This document shows, one piece after another, positions 1 through 11,699 of a stretch of DNA of 64,000 nt. This DNA is from Acanthosoma haemorrhoidale. Lineage: Eukaryota > Arthropoda > Insecta > Hemiptera > Acanthosomatidae. The stretch covers positions 106,693,139 to 106,757,138 of the forward strand of contig OV884011.1 of assembly GCA_930367205.1 (NCBI GenBank), in the 5' to 3' direction. The position numbers and the translations under genes are program-made. The notes beneath the pieces were generated by a model. The model was not told the DNA's origin. It worked only from the letters and a program-made list of their open reading frames with translations, and searched no databases. Each line of letters opens with the position of its first letter. The stretch's first letter is position 1.

Positions 1-150
1 ACCAATGCAGCTCTATGTGGTGCCTTATGGTGCCCTTCTTCCTGTAGATGTTGGTAGAATTGGCTTTATTTTTCAGATGTTCTTGGCATCTAATTGATAA
101 TTTTCTATTCGTTCTACCAACATAAGATTTATTAGGGGTCATAAACCGTT
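1..150 (-). pseudogene. GIY-YIG endonuclease fragment, Penelope-like element
   Basis: Read on the minus strand, this edge of the window is open and encodes a short stretch with the motif SYVGRTNRKLSIRCQEHL followed by a basic, His-rich segment. That matches the start of a GIY-YIG nuclease module (the second Tyr-Val-Gly plus the Arg and the x-Glu-His motif), as found at the C terminus of Penelope-like retroelements. The piece is cut by the window edge, so reverse transcriptase, if present, lies outside. The family call is inference from one motif; another GIY-YIG protein is possible. Confidence 0.45.
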
Positions 151-160
151 ACAAACAAAG

Positions 161-691
161 ATCAATAAATGTTTAAAAAAAACGCTAGCGCTCTATTTAG
201 CACGTCGTTTATTTTATTAAAACAACAAAAACAAAAAGAAAGAAATTTATTTGTTTACCTCCTTAAAATTATTACGGGAATTCTCCAAATCAATTCTCGT
301 CTGGTTATTTCGGGTCATGATTATTATTCATGTTCACTATCCTCCCTATTGCCTCAAACAATTTCTTCTCACTCGTATTCTGTCATTTCATATTAGGATA
401 AGTTTCCTTTTGTAAGTATAAAAATTTAAGTTTGGGGTGAGTTAAATTTTAAACAGGGGAAAACGTATTTTTGACGACTGGAAAGGGGATAGGGAGAGAG
501 TTGGGGGCAGATGGCTGTGGGGGTGGGAGGGCAGTGGGTCAAGGAGTGAGCGAGATAGATACGAGACACTGTGCCAGGCAGATTAAGCCGCTCCGAGACG
601 AGGAGTTTTCTTTATTATTTGTAACAGTCCAGTACAAGTAATTCGCTATTGAAAGGGTGTAAAACGAGGGAGTCTTTCTTCTTAAATAAAA
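161..691. other. no gene recognised; G-rich stretch
   Basis: AT-rich DNA followed by a purine-rich, G-heavy segment around 480-560. I see no coding signal. It may be the 5' leader or LTR of the gag-like remnant that follows, but no matching second LTR is visible. Confidence 0.3.
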
Positions 692-1150
692 ATGAATGAA
701 GATTGGCTAAAGAAAGACGAACTTGAGTATTAACTCAAGATAAGAGGCTCAATAGGGGCTGAGTCAAAAGTAAATGACTTGCAGAAAAAAATCAGGACCA
801 TTCTGAACCTGGAGTTTATTCCTCCAACCACTGAATTCGAAGCTTCTACAAAGTTAGTCACCTGCGAGGATTAACATTGCAAGAAAAAATAGATAACTTG
901 GAAGTATCGTCCACTATGGGGGAATTCGATAAAGTCGACTACAACCTATTAAGAACCGTCTAAGCTGGAGTCTAACCGTCAAATTCGGACCTGACAGAAG
1001 AAAAGAAAAGAAGCGGCAGTCTCAAAATGCCAAAATGGAAAAACGAATGGGAAAACAGACTGAATCTGAGGGCCAAACAAGCCCCAATCACAGATAGGCA
1101 ATACGGCCAAACCGGCCCAAGCAGGGGTTTCAGCCTGCTTCAGGCTGTGA
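692..1150 (+). pseudogene. decayed retrotransposon gag-like remnant
   Basis: An ATG at 692 opens a short charged peptide of the type MNEDWLKKDELEY, and later pieces in shifting frames remain charged and helical-looking (for example KVNDLQKKIRTILNLE). This resembles the N terminus of insect LTR-retrotransposon gag proteins. In-frame stops appear within about 15 codons and again repeatedly, so it cannot be expressed as one protein. A similar opening (MNEN.WKKVDLL) recurs at 1580. The assignment to gag is a weak pattern match. Confidence 0.3.
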
Positions 1151-1579
1151 AGATTATAATAATTTATGAATAAATTATTCATCTGAACAGTTTTGAGAGT
1201 GAAGATTCTATTGCTGATTTTTGGTCAGTTTTTACATCAGTGTTACATTTTGTTATTATCTTTGTCATCATGTATGTCTTTTTATTAGAGGCAAAAAAAT
1301 AATAAGATGCTTTTACTTACAACATGCGATAATTGTTCAGATAAATAAATTTTATAATTCTTCTAATAAATAATATATAAATCTAAATTAATGTTTCTTA
1401 TGCTTTAACAATAATTATACTATTTTGAAAAAATCCTGGCATTATTTTTCTCCTAGATCCAGTTCATGATATAAATTATAAAAACACATAAATTATAAGA
1501 TGATGTAAACGAATTAATACGTATATACGTACATATGAACGATATACATCTTAACCTATTAAAGTAATTAAAAGTAAAA

Positions 1580-1900
1580 ATGAATGAAAATAGATGGAAG
1601 AAGGTGGACCTTTTGACAGACAAAGGACCGTTTTCCTGACGAAAACCGTACCATATAAAAAAGAAATTTTTGAGCCTACCACAGAATTACTAAAAATCAC
1701 AGAAGGGTGCTACCGATTTTGCCCAAACGGTGTACTCGTAGAGGAAAACGCAGGGTTATAAAGTTGTGTAAGTCAGCCTGCCATAAAAAGATTTACTCAG
1801 GAACACCAAGTGAACTTTAAAGGAATATAATCAGTATAAAAGATAAACAACACGCTTCAAGATAGGAGTGGGGACCTGTTTTAGTCAGTCTATGTCCTCC
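1580..1900 (+). pseudogene. second gag-like remnant, related to the one at 692
   Basis: The sequence around the ATG at 1580 closely resembles that at 692 (both have an A-rich run then ATGAATGAA followed by Trp-Lys-Lys codons). Downstream frames are broken by stops and no domain can be named. It is probably a second decayed copy of the same element family. Nothing suggests it is functional. Confidence 0.22.
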
Positions 1901-2439
1901 AAGCATAGAGTCAACATCTGTTACCTTCTGCCTGCAGAACGTGTCTCTTCCGCCGGTCATACCTGCGTCTCTAGTCAGTCTTCAAATTCTCACCCACTAG
2001 ACTGAAGATAACATATACGTCGAGGTAAATAATATTTCAAGTCATTTAGATTAAGTAGTAAATTGCAGCATGTATTATACCAATAATCAATACATAATTC
2101 CACTAAAATCAAATATATGGATTATTATAATGTCTATTAAGTAAACAAGTAAACACTTCAGGCATATATAGTACCATTTGGACAAGATAAAATCTGTGGA
2201 GTTACTGCAAAAAGTGACCTACTCAAAAAAAAAATAAAAACGAGAAAATGCCTAAGTCCTTTTTATGAAGGCCAACTCTATATAAAAAAAATTAACCAAG
2301 TCGAAATTTAAATTTGCAATTGATTTTTCCCTATTAATTGCAAGTTTAAAATTTGATTTTACACAAACTACGTTTTTTTGACTTTTTCACTCAATCATTT
2401 TCGGCAGTTCACCCACGATATGTGTTTTGTTTTTTTATG

Positions 2440-2676
2440 TGTGGCCACCTCTTAATTACGAATAATTAGAAGTTCCCTTCTTCTCGGGCCAGAAAATATC
2501 TATCTATGTTTCCATATTTTTTGTAATTAATCTTATGACGTCAGGTGGAGGGGGAGAGAAGCTAGTGGGGGAAACATCCCCAGGTTGGGAGCCATCCCCA
2601 CCACGGCTGACCTGCCTATATAGCCCGAGTGTCATAGGGCAGAATTTAGAAAGAGCCAAACAGGCACCATAAACAC

Positions 2677-2719
<43 letters not shown>

Positions 2720-3345
2720 CTGGCGCTTGATGTTCTATTCAAAACCATGGCCTTCTCATTCAACTACCTCTGCATCTCTCTCTCTCCTAACCTTGCTATG
2801 TTTTAGTTGTCAGACCCCGGCGTTGTTGTGTTTTAGTTGCGTCAGACCCCACAGCTTCCTAGTGGGAATCTCTACCTTTGTCTCGCTAAATCTAGCACCT
2901 CCTTGGGAGAGACCTTTCCCTCGCGGACGACGGTTGCCGTGGTCCTATAAACTTTACCTAGTAGCATCTCCCACGGCAATCCAGTCTGCTTCTCTCCGGT
3001 TCACACTTGCCTTTGGGATCCGGACGGTTTTCGCCTACCCTTAGACACCTAATGTGAATTCGTGGTCATTCCAAGACCACAAAAACTACCTATAAACCTA
3101 CCCTGTTCCTCTTCTCCTGAACATAGTGCTTTGTCAGGGCACACCTTCTAAGATATTATGGAGTCAGATTAAAACGAATTAGGCTGCCTGCCGACTAGGC
3201 CGGCAGCCAGGGTGAAAGACCACAGGTTCACCCAACTTATCTCTTTCTTGGCGCTCGCCGGACGGCGGTTAAGGTTATAGCGACCCTAGCCCGCGGTGGG
3301 CATCCTCTCCTCACTTTGGGGATCCTCACATCTGATATCTCCTGA
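2440..3345 (+). repeat. LTR-like promoter-bearing repeat, copy 1
   Basis: This roughly 0.9-kb unit starts with TGTGGCCACC and is repeated, diverged, at 53703-54485 in the same orientation. Shared landmarks in order are the TTAATTACGAATAATTAGAAG block, a TGACGTCAG (CRE-like) site near 2537, a TATATAG box near 2615, a (CT)n tract, a GCACTGGC block, and GC-rich hairpin-prone text near 3190-3300. TG start, promoter elements and the absence of any internal gene suggest a solo LTR. I could not find a clean 3' end or a target duplication, so a SINE-like or 5'-UTR origin remains possible. The 105-codon open frame inside is probably not a gene. Confidence 0.45.
2680..2716 (+). repeat. (CT)n microsatellite
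   Basis: A near-perfect CT dinucleotide run just downstream of the TATA-like box of the repeat unit. The equivalent position in the second copy (about 53916-53936) also carries a CT run, so it is part of the repeat family rather than a chance microsatellite. Confidence 0.8.
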
Positions 3346-3724
3346 CAGTGGAAATCTTTAAAAAACAGATAGGCCCGTACTTAGACGTGTGTGCGATTAG
3401 TATCCACTAAACGCATCTCCCTACACCTGTTTCTCTCTCCACAGGACCACCACATTACACCCTGGAGGGGGACTGTCTATGTGCCGCCTCATTTTATTAG
3501 TTGCCTGATTGTGCTGCCAGACGTTGGCCCATAATCCAGCTCTGCTGGGAAAACAGCATTAAGTTGACGATCCTATCGGCAGTTAATTCTAATCCACAGA
3601 CCCGTCTTCCCTATCTTGCTGAAAATGGAGACAGGGGGAAAACGTATGTTCTACGCTTTCCTCCACACCTACCTCTATGCCGTCCACACCAAGCACTCCA
3701 CCGTATCGTCCAGCTCATACCTAA
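3346..3724. other. no gene recognised
   Basis: Nothing recognisable between the LTR-like repeat and the R1-type remnant. A 75-codon open frame at 3501 has no visible domain and is treated as chance. Confidence 0.3.
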
Positions 3725-4920
3725 CTAGTAGGATCGAAAGCAGCCATGTCCCGTAAGCAACTGGGCGATATAGTAGTCAACCTCTCCGTACCAACTCTCT
3801 TCAGCGATAAGCTTCATTGGTGGCATCCTGGCCACCACACATGCCGATTCGTATGAGACTGTAAGAAACTCGTTGACCACTCTTAAAGCATTCCAACGAT
3901 ATACGGACACCATCGGTCTTCTAAATCCCATTGTATCCAAGGCCCCTTTCCATATCGTGGCTGCGGAGAGCAGAATAGATGTGACTACAGTTAATATCAA
4001 CAACATCCAGTTGTTTCTGGGTCCTAGTTTGTGGGGCATCAGCTGGGAACAGCTTAGTGGCCACTCTACCCTTACTGCACACCCGCTGGATATGCTCCCT
4101 GAACTTCCGTTATATATATCAAGGTCTTATCCTTGGAGTAGTCATCGGATAGTCTAAGGTACACAGGTATGCCCATTTTCTGCAGGGTTTCCAAAATCCA
4201 GCTCCATCTCACCGAATTAAAGCTAATCCTCATATCTTGTGTGATGATGGCGCAATAACACTTAACACCTCTCCACCACCTCTTCCCCGCGCTAGCCTTC
4301 TGAATACCTAAGATATTGCGTCCACCGTAGACCTCTCTTTCCGGAAGCCACATTGGATCCTAGAGAGGCCTCCTACACCTTTGGTGATCTCTTGTATCGT
4401 ATTAACCTGGATTTCGGCAGCTGTATCCAACAGTCATATCGGCCGAAAAGCCGAATGAACTGTCACGCTAGCAGGAACTAAAGATTTCCAGGATAATAGC
4501 TGGTCTGTTCTCCATTACCACCTTTAATGCCACGTTCAGATTCCCATCCAAGCCCAAGGCTCTTTTCCCATCTGAATGCTGCTGGTCCAGATATCACTGA
4601 GATCTTCAGCTATACGTCTAGTGCGTCAAACGGAGGTAGCGGCCCTGTCCCCAATAGTTCCTCTTGTTCTTGAAACAAATTGCCAAAGATTCGCTGCACA
4701 GCCACTGGGCACGTTAGCGAGTTCGTAGCGCTGCTCTTCAACTTCTTCATGCAGTCCGGTCCAGGCCATTCCCATGGGTTTTCGTCCACCTTTTCACAGA
4801 GTTCCTTGCAGCATCGCTGCTTGCTCGTCTTGTTTGCACCTGTTATCTCCTCCTTCCCTTCCGTTCCTGTATGGCACCGTGTATGGCATTCAGCGATAAG
4901 GTCGTTCTACCAGTAGACAT
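3725..4920 (-). pseudogene. R1-clade LINE reverse transcriptase C-terminal remnant
   Basis: On the minus strand the frames at 4353-4072 and 4039-3725 read as the connection and thumb part of an R1-type ORF2. The second contains LTVVTSILLSAATIWKGALD and then ALRVVNEFLTVSYESACVVA followed by RMPPMKLIAEE, which matches the R1 pattern of 'TSILLYGAPIW...' and '..YRTVSYEAACVIAGMPPI.L..E'. It ends at LLTGHGCFRSY. Upstream (4360-4920) is the same element in broken frames. It has no start, has several frame changes and no intact YADD block, so it is dead. It lies just upstream of the first protease exon. Confidence 0.55.
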
Positions 4921-5165
4921 GGATTCGATCAATAACTGCGTTGGCGCAGACCATCATAATAATAATAATGGCGTCACACGGTGCACTGACCAGGTCCATG
5001 GTGAGTGCGTGTGTGAGTAAAATATATGATATCAAAGACGACATTAAATTCTACATTATGTTAAACCCGTTACATAGAAGGTATTCATATATTATCATAT
5101 CAGTTAAGCCAACATATATTAGAAAAGGAAAACAACAGATGAGTATAAAAATGTGTACCTTCTAG

Positions 5166-5397
5166 GACCTGTTTGCTTTGGGGAGAAAAAAAATACAAAT
5201 AGGAGATAGGATAGTTGGTGGACAGGATGCTTTTCAATCCTTTCCAATGATGACTGGTCTCTGTACTATCAAAAGCTTCTGCAGCATGTGTGGTGCCTCT
5301 ATCCTGACCAAGCACCATGTTCTAACTGCAGCCCACTGTGTGAAGAACTACCCTTCTAGCCTGGTTTTGTCGGCGGGCAGGATGACAAGGTGTGCAA
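5166..5397 (+). CDS. S1 serine protease gene 1, exon with activation site and catalytic His
   Basis: This is the first recognised exon of a secreted trypsin-like protease. It starts after TTCTAG in phase 0 and reads through a basic linker to the activation site GDR|IVGGQ, then the S1 core with the catalytic His in VLTAAHC. It ends in phase 1 at a GTCAGT donor, a slightly weak site chosen because it restores the frame into the exon at 14253 and matches the phase of gene 2. Together the four exons give 286 residues, enough for a whole S1 domain plus a short tail. Cleavage after Arg should activate it. Signal-peptide and any pro-domain exons were not found upstream. The role (immune cascade, digestion or venom/saliva) cannot be told from this sequence. 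Confidence 0.85.
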
Positions 5398-6189
5398 GTC
5401 AGTATTTATTTATTCCTTGCTAATTATCGAAATATATATTCAGGCATAATTTATTTATTTGCGCGCTTATGTGCCTGTATTAAAAAAACGGAAGGGGGAC
5501 TGTATTTAGACCTAGCATGTCCAAGCAGGTTTATTTTATATATTAAGGGCTAATTTATTTGTGTGGAATGTACTCTAAACAATTATTGGCTAAGAGGAGT
5601 GAATAGTCCATATTATAAGTTTTATTCACGCATTTTTTATACATTTATTAGATGAAGTCTCCATTCTATTTATAAAATTCTATTAGTTTTAAGTACTGCT
5701 CAGTAGGTTTAATACTCTCAGTTACTTGGGGGAGGGGGGTCATAAGTTGATTTCCATAATGCATGATAATCTTATTAAAAATTGTTGCCCAAGATGTTGT
5801 CTATTATTGGGAGAGTAGAACGATTAAAGTAATAGTAGGATTTTATAAGACTCCACACTGCTACGATTCGAAATTTACCGACTACTAGGGATTCGAAATT
5901 ACTAAGTGGTTCTACTACTCGGTGTTGAGTCCTGGGTTTCTCCACTGCCTTGCTTTATCCATCACGATTCATTGCTACTGTCACTTGTTTTACTCTAACC
6001 TTGCAGTATTAGAAACATGACTGAGCCCTTATACTCCCTCCTTAGCTGTGGCATTATCCAGTTACTCTCTCCTCCGGGACGATCGACCAGCTAAGACCAT
6101 CCCAGGACAGAGCGGTTACACCCACAGCCTCTATATCGCAGCCAATTTTGTTCAATAAGAATTTATGTGAAGCACACAAGTGAATCCAA
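5398..6189. other. start of an 8.9-kb intron; no gene
   Basis: AT-rich intron sequence with no recognisable coding or repeat content before the Jockey element. The whole intron (5398-14252) is mostly retrotransposon. Confidence 0.5.
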
Positions 6190-9100
6190 AGAATGCTGCT
6201 TCAGCTCGTTGAATATGATATCGTGGCCAAGGGCTCAATACTACATAGCTGGTACATATACAAAACCTGTATCGCGCATCGCTACGCTAATTTTAAATTA
6301 CAACGTCTGCGGCCTTCGCCCCAAACAAGCCGACGTAGAAGTAATTCTACGGTGCCATTCGCCAGACGTTGTCGTCTCGTTCGAAGAAATTACACTTCTG
6401 CCGCTTCCCGGGTTATACTGCTTACCGCAAAGACACCGAAACTATCTCTAGAGGAGTAGCTGTGTTAGTTAAAAACGGAATACCCTGTAGGGACTGCCCC
6501 CACCTGTCAGCCTAGGCCCCGACCAATACATAGTTACGCTTCAGCTACGGCTCATGAACAACATCATCGTGTCAGGAGTCTACAGAAGACCAAAAGCCGT
6601 CTGCGACCCGTATAAGCTCCTGCTCACTACGATAGCTCATGACCGAAGGCACGTCATCGTGGGTGACCTAAATGCGAACCACAGCTGGTGGAGCAGTACT
6701 ACGGCAAACGCCCTAGGCCGTTACATCACTAAAACTCCATTTACGGTCATCCACCCAGGATTGCCGACCTTCCGTCATTTCGCTAACCCAGACAGAACCT
6801 CCACGCCTGACCTGCTCCTGACACAACAGCCACACCGGGTCACCGGATGCTCGGCCTTAGATTTCACCACCTCCGACCATCGGCCTGTTCTCTATGAACT
6901 AGAAGGCGACATGCCAGAGCCGCCTGCTTCTAGGTACAGGTACGATGAGGCCAAATGGGACCTCTACAAGCATCTCATCAAGACCGAGTTGCCCACAATC
7001 ACGCCCCTGAGACACACTTGGGACATAGATTACGCTATCTATCAGCTACAGGACGTCATCGATCGAGCCGCCGATGCATCGATCCCGAAATTTTCTCCGA
7101 AGCCCCCTTCTCTGAGAAAACCTCCGGATCACATCCTACAACTGATTAGACAGCGTAATAACATCAAGAACAGGTGGTTTAGGACCAAAAACAGGGACTT
7201 AAAACCGGTTTTAAATGCTCTCACAAACCAAGTTAAGTCCCTGATGGCCCAGTGGAAAAATTCGATTTGGGAAGATCGCCTCACCAGTCTCCACGGTGAC
7301 CACAAGCAATTGTGGAAGCTTGTGAAGACCTGCAGGTCCAAAAAGAACGGTGTAAGGCTGGCCGTGAACGGGCAGTTCATTCCCACCACCGAACAAGCGG
7401 ACATCTTGGCGGCCCATTATGAGGAAGTCAGTCGTGGCCAGGGACAGCCAATAGGAGCCCTCGACCACCCCTCCCCCACCCTCCCTACCACTACCGAAAT
7501 CTACACCTCACACCGGTAATGCGCTGCATTCATTCGAAGAACGACCGGCAAGAAGGCCCCAGGTCAGGATTCCATCCAGAACATCCTACTCAAGCAGCTG
7601 CCGAGGAAAGGAATCTCATTCATAACGAACGTGTTGAACTCCTGCTTCAGGCTGCACTATTTCCCCCAGAACTGGAAGCACGCTGTAGTGGTCCCCCTTC
7701 TGAAACCAGCAAAAAGCGGTTATGAGCCATCTCATTACCGCCCCATCAGTCTGCTGACTCAACTCTCGAAGCTGTTCGAGAGAATCATCCACGTACATCT
7801 CTCCGGGCACTGCGAGTCACAAGAAGTCATCCCACCAGAGCAGACTGGTTTCAGCACAGGCTTAAGCGCGAACAACAACCTGGTGAGATTGCAACACCAC
7901 GTCGCATCAAACGTCCGGAGCAACAGAGCTACCGCTATGATTTCTCTGGACTGTTCGAAAGCTTTCGACTCTGTGGACCACTACACCCTACTCCAACGTC
8001 TGAGGGAATACGAATTCTCGGATCAGCTGCAGAACCTGATAAGATCCTACCTTACAGGCAGAACTTTTTCGGTTCGTATAGGCACTACGTCTACGACCCG
8101 AAGAAACTACACTGCCGGTGTCCCCCAAGGATCGGTGCTAGGCCCCCTGCTGTTCAACATTTACACCGCCCACATCGTAGGAGCCTCGTACCCCAACTGC
8201 GAGGTATCCGCGTATGCAGACGATATAGGTGTTTACAGCACTAGCATCAATCCCTCCAGAGCCCTGAAATTCGCTGAGAGCGCTAGTCAACGGATCTCCG
8301 AGAAACTCGATGCCGTCCACATTCAAGTCAACCCGGCCAAGACGCAAGGAATTATATTCAGTTACAAATCCGGAAAAAAGAAGCTCCCGAAATCCTTCGT
8401 CTTAGGCGGCAAAGAGTGCCCTGTAAGCAACAAGCTGTGCTACCTCGGGATTACCCTCGGTAGGCACTTGTCGTTCACAACGCATCTCGGCAAGAAATTA
8501 AAGAGTGTTAGGAAGAAATTCTTCAGCCTCGGACACCTACTTCACAGCCCGGCTTTATCGGTACGCCTCAAGCTGCTGATATACCAGAGCGTCCTAAGAC
8601 CTGCTTTGATGTATGGGACCCCTCTCTTCAAGTATCTGACTCCTAACACTCTCCAAACGCTCCAGCAATTTCAGAACAGAGTTCTCCGCACCTCCCTCAA
8701 ACATACCCCGTTCGACCGAATGAAGGCAGACGAGATGCATAAAAAAGTGCTCACCATTCAAGATTTTATCAAGAGAAGGCACATCAAATTTTTTGACTCA
8801 CTCAGACATAGCCACAACCCACTATTCTCCGACCTTCAACCACCACCAATGCCCGTCAGATGGAAGCACTGCTGGACCGCCGAAGCCTGGAGGGTGATCG
8901 ACGTCATTGAACCCGATGACTGAACGAACTACACCCAGCCGAGATGTCGAGGCCGATCTCCCGGCCGACTCAACCGAAGCTACAAGACCCCATCTACCTG
9001 TTCAAGCAGGGTAGACCTTCCGGCCGTGTGGCCGACTTATTTCAGCCCCCTGCCGGGGCGGGCCAGGCTTGACCTGGCCGACTACAAACCATTGCCTAGG

Positions 9101-9375
9101 TACCCCTAGGCTCCACCCTCGGTAGACTCTCACTACCTTCCCGAATCCACCCGCCTCCTTCAGGCATTCCACACCCTATATCCTTCTCATACACCCTTCA
9201 AATGGGGGACTCCCCTTAGTGAAAGGCACTCATTAGCCCAAAATAATTTTCCTTTATTTTTCCCACATCCTATTTTAAAATACAAAAATATTTTGTAAAT
9301 AGATTCGCCTGAGGATCCATAATTATATATAATTATCTGTAAATTTAAAGGGGCTATGAAAGAAAAAAAAAATCT
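6190..9375 (+). mobile_element. Jockey-type non-LTR retrotransposon (family A), ORF2 plus 3' end
   Basis: A nearly full ORF2 is followed by about 450 bp of 3' UTR ending in an A-rich tail near 9368. An endonuclease N terminus (LNYNVCGLRPKQADVEVIL) starts near 6295. The gag ORF1 is absent, so the copy is 5'-truncated. The 3' UTR gives the family signature: its last 85 bp recur inverted at 24091-24195 and an upstream part recurs inverted at 36391-36600. It sits in the first intron of protease gene 1 on the same strand. I did not find a clear target-site duplication. Confidence 0.85.
6506..8923 (+). pseudogene. Jockey ORF2: endonuclease and reverse transcriptase, one internal stop
   Basis: One frame runs from about 6506 to 8923 and is broken only by TAA at 7517-7519. 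The endonuclease part shows VGDLNANHSWW and the terminal SDHRPVLYEL motif. The reverse transcriptase part shows HYRPISLL, SLDCSKAFDSVDH, GVPQGSVLGPLLFNIYT and the catalytic AYADDI. The N-terminal endonuclease residues (6295-6505) lie in other frames, implying two more indels near 6405 and 6500. The product would copy element RNA by target-primed reverse transcription. With one stop and two frameshifts this copy is inactive, but it is the youngest-looking LINE coding region in the window. Confidence 0.85.
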
Positions 9376-9433
9376 GGTATATAAACATAGCTGATGCTAT
9401 GTCCTACCTATACACACCAAATATCCTTGCTTA

Positions 9434-10130
9434 TTGTGCTTCTGGGATAGCAGAGACAAAACACACTGCTGGGTTAGAAAAGAGTGGCCTAACAGACAAA
9501 ACATAAACGTTGGGGAAAAGAATGTCATTAATGATCCCTTAGTTGAACCAGAGAAAATGATTTGTCCTCCTATGCATATAAGGCTGGGGCCTTATAAAGC
9601 AGTTTGTAAAGGCTCTTGAGGGCTTAAAGGGATAAAGGCTTATAGGGGGAAAAGTTCCTCAGTTGAGAACGGAAAAAATTAAAGCAGAAATATTCGATGG
9701 ACAATTTACTAAGGATCCTGCCTTCGTAAATTCGATGAATGAGCGAAAAGCTTCGAATTCATTTGCTACAGTTGTTGGAAATTTTCTGGATAAACCCAAA
9801 GCTGAAAACTATGTTGAACTGGTAAACGAAGTTCTTAACAGTCAGTTTCAAATCTCTTCGGTGTAACATAAGTATTATTGTGCACTATTTACACAGCCAC
9901 TTAGACTGTTTTCTTGAAAATTTAGGAGACACCAGGGAGGAACAAGGTGAATGATTTCACCAGGATATTAAACCTATGGAGGCCCGCTACCAAGGAAGAT
10001 AAGATGCCCAAATGATGGTGGATTACTGCTGGAGTTTAAAAAGGGACTGTTTTAAAACGCATTCAAGAATGTCATGGAAAAGAAGCTTCCGAAGTGTTCA
10101 GTCACTAGTTGGTTTCATTGACGACTGTTT
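9434..10130 (+). pseudogene. transposon-associated ORF remnant, family not named
   Basis: Open pieces at 9434-9619 and 9663-9866 read as one protein with a frame change: CFWDSRDKTHCWVRKEWPN, then VINDPLVEPEKMICPPMHIR, a Gly/Tyr-rich bridge, then KIKAEIFDGQFTKDP and a helical NFLDKPKAENYVELVNEVLN segment. I have the impression of a sequence type that recurs as many pseudogene copies in arthropod genomes and behaves like a transposon-borne ORF, but I cannot name a domain. Further matching scraps continue to about 10130 in broken frames. Not functional here. Confidence 0.4.
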
Positions 10131-10289
10131 CCTCTATATTTGTGTATAATATTAATTGTATAATATAATAATTAAGATTCCGGGTTTAGTTTTTTTTTCT
10201 ATTTGATCCATATATATATTTAACTAGAATGTCGTTTACATATATTTAACTAAAATTTGAGTCCCTAGGCAAAAATTAATGCCATATTT

Positions 10290-11690
10290 TAATTCAGGGA
10301 ATCAAATTCATATGGAATCATCTCCAAATACTCTGGTACCAAAACACTTGTTGACCTGTGTAATAGAAGGAACTGATGGTCTACCGTCACGACAGTTAGT
10401 ACGATAGTGTTAAAAGAAATCAGGGAGTAAGTGAATGAAGAGAAATTTGGAGTGATATCGAATTTTTTATAGAGAATGGACGGCTTGATGAAGAGAAAAA
10501 GATACCAGCATTTATGAAGGATCGGTGGAACGTTAGAGAGCAACCTGTGATGGGACCATTTAAAAGAATTAACTGGTGTACATTCCTGGAAAAATGAGAA
10601 ATCAAATTTTGGGAAAAAAATCATAAATGGGCATAAAAAACCCTTGTTGGTTTGTTTTTTGTCTGGGGTGGCGAGGTAAAGAGTTTTTTTGTATTCATAT
10701 AGCAGGAGACATAAGAAATAAAGTACAAAAATGTCAAATTTGCGAAAATCTTAATACCAAAAGAAATCAGCAGTATACGCTACAATTAAGGAAACCGGAA
10801 GGCCAGTGGGTGGAAGTAGCGACAGGTATATTGGAGTTTGATAGAAATAAATGTTTGCTGGTGGTGGTGGATTATTTTTTCCCCTTCTTTGAATTTAAAC
10901 GACTACGTGATGTGCCGTCTCAAACTGTATCACCACTAAAATATATTTTTGCAAGATATGGTGTACCGCTATGGTCGATTCTGATAAAGGCACTGTGCAG
11001 TTAAGCGAGTAATGAACAAAGTGAGGATGTGAAAGCAACGTTACTGATATGGAGGAACGCACTTACAGCGTATTGTGACAAGTTCATCACAAAGACTTTT
11101 TGGGAGGAGTTTAAGAACTAGTGAAGTACCAAAGAAAAGTTGAAGCAAGAAGTGAGATATGATACAATTCAGAAACAACTCGAAAAAAAAATACAAAAAG
11201 ACATACGTCCGCTCAGCATGAGACTTGTCGTCGATTATGGTTGGTGAGCTATTAATAAATCCTATCTATCAAAATAGGTGTTTTGATATGGAAGCCAGCA
11301 GAGGTGTTGAAGCTCCTACGCTCCTATTTGGTGGAAGTAGAAGGGAGGAGATATCGTCGAAATAGAGTGCACCTGAAGTAGAGAAAGATAGAGACAGAAG
11401 GGGCCAAGGAAGAAGACGCTTATGAAGAGTGGATATCAGAGAAAAATCTGCCAGAAAAGATATGGAAGAGAAACACCTTAGAAGAAGTGGTGCAGGAGGA
11501 GTTGAAAACAGAGGAGTCGACCAGAAAATCGAGAGGAACAAACTATAACACAATAGAGAGAGAAAAATACACAACAAGATAGAGAACACAATTACCAACC
11601 AGAACAGTCGTTTGAAAGAAGTATGGTAAAAGAAAAGGAACAGGATATTAACTTTGGAAGAAAGACCAATCAAAATAAAAAAAAGCACGG
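10290..11690 (+). pseudogene. gypsy-like pol remnant with integrase core
   Basis: The frame at 10627-11004 carries GDIRNKVQKCQICENLN (the Cys pair of the integrase HHCC finger) and then GQWVEVATGILEFDRNKCLL, the start of the integrase catalytic fold. The first catalytic Asp of a retroviral-type integrase is expected at the Gly of ATGILEF. The frame breaks at 11004 just as the DNGxQF block should appear, and later scraps (about 11020-11260) look like the post-catalytic part. The copy is dead. It lies in intron 1 of protease gene 1. Confidence 0.5.
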
Positions 11691-11699
11691 TCTATGAGA

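Noticed and set aside
2727..3044. 105-codon plus-strand open frame
   Set aside because: Lies inside the LTR-like repeat, is not open in the second copy, and starts in the CT run; best read as chance.
11269..11688. 139-codon minus-strand frame
   Set aside because: Shadow of the purine-rich plus-strand gypsy tail; its hydrophobic low-complexity composition is an artefact of that strand bias.
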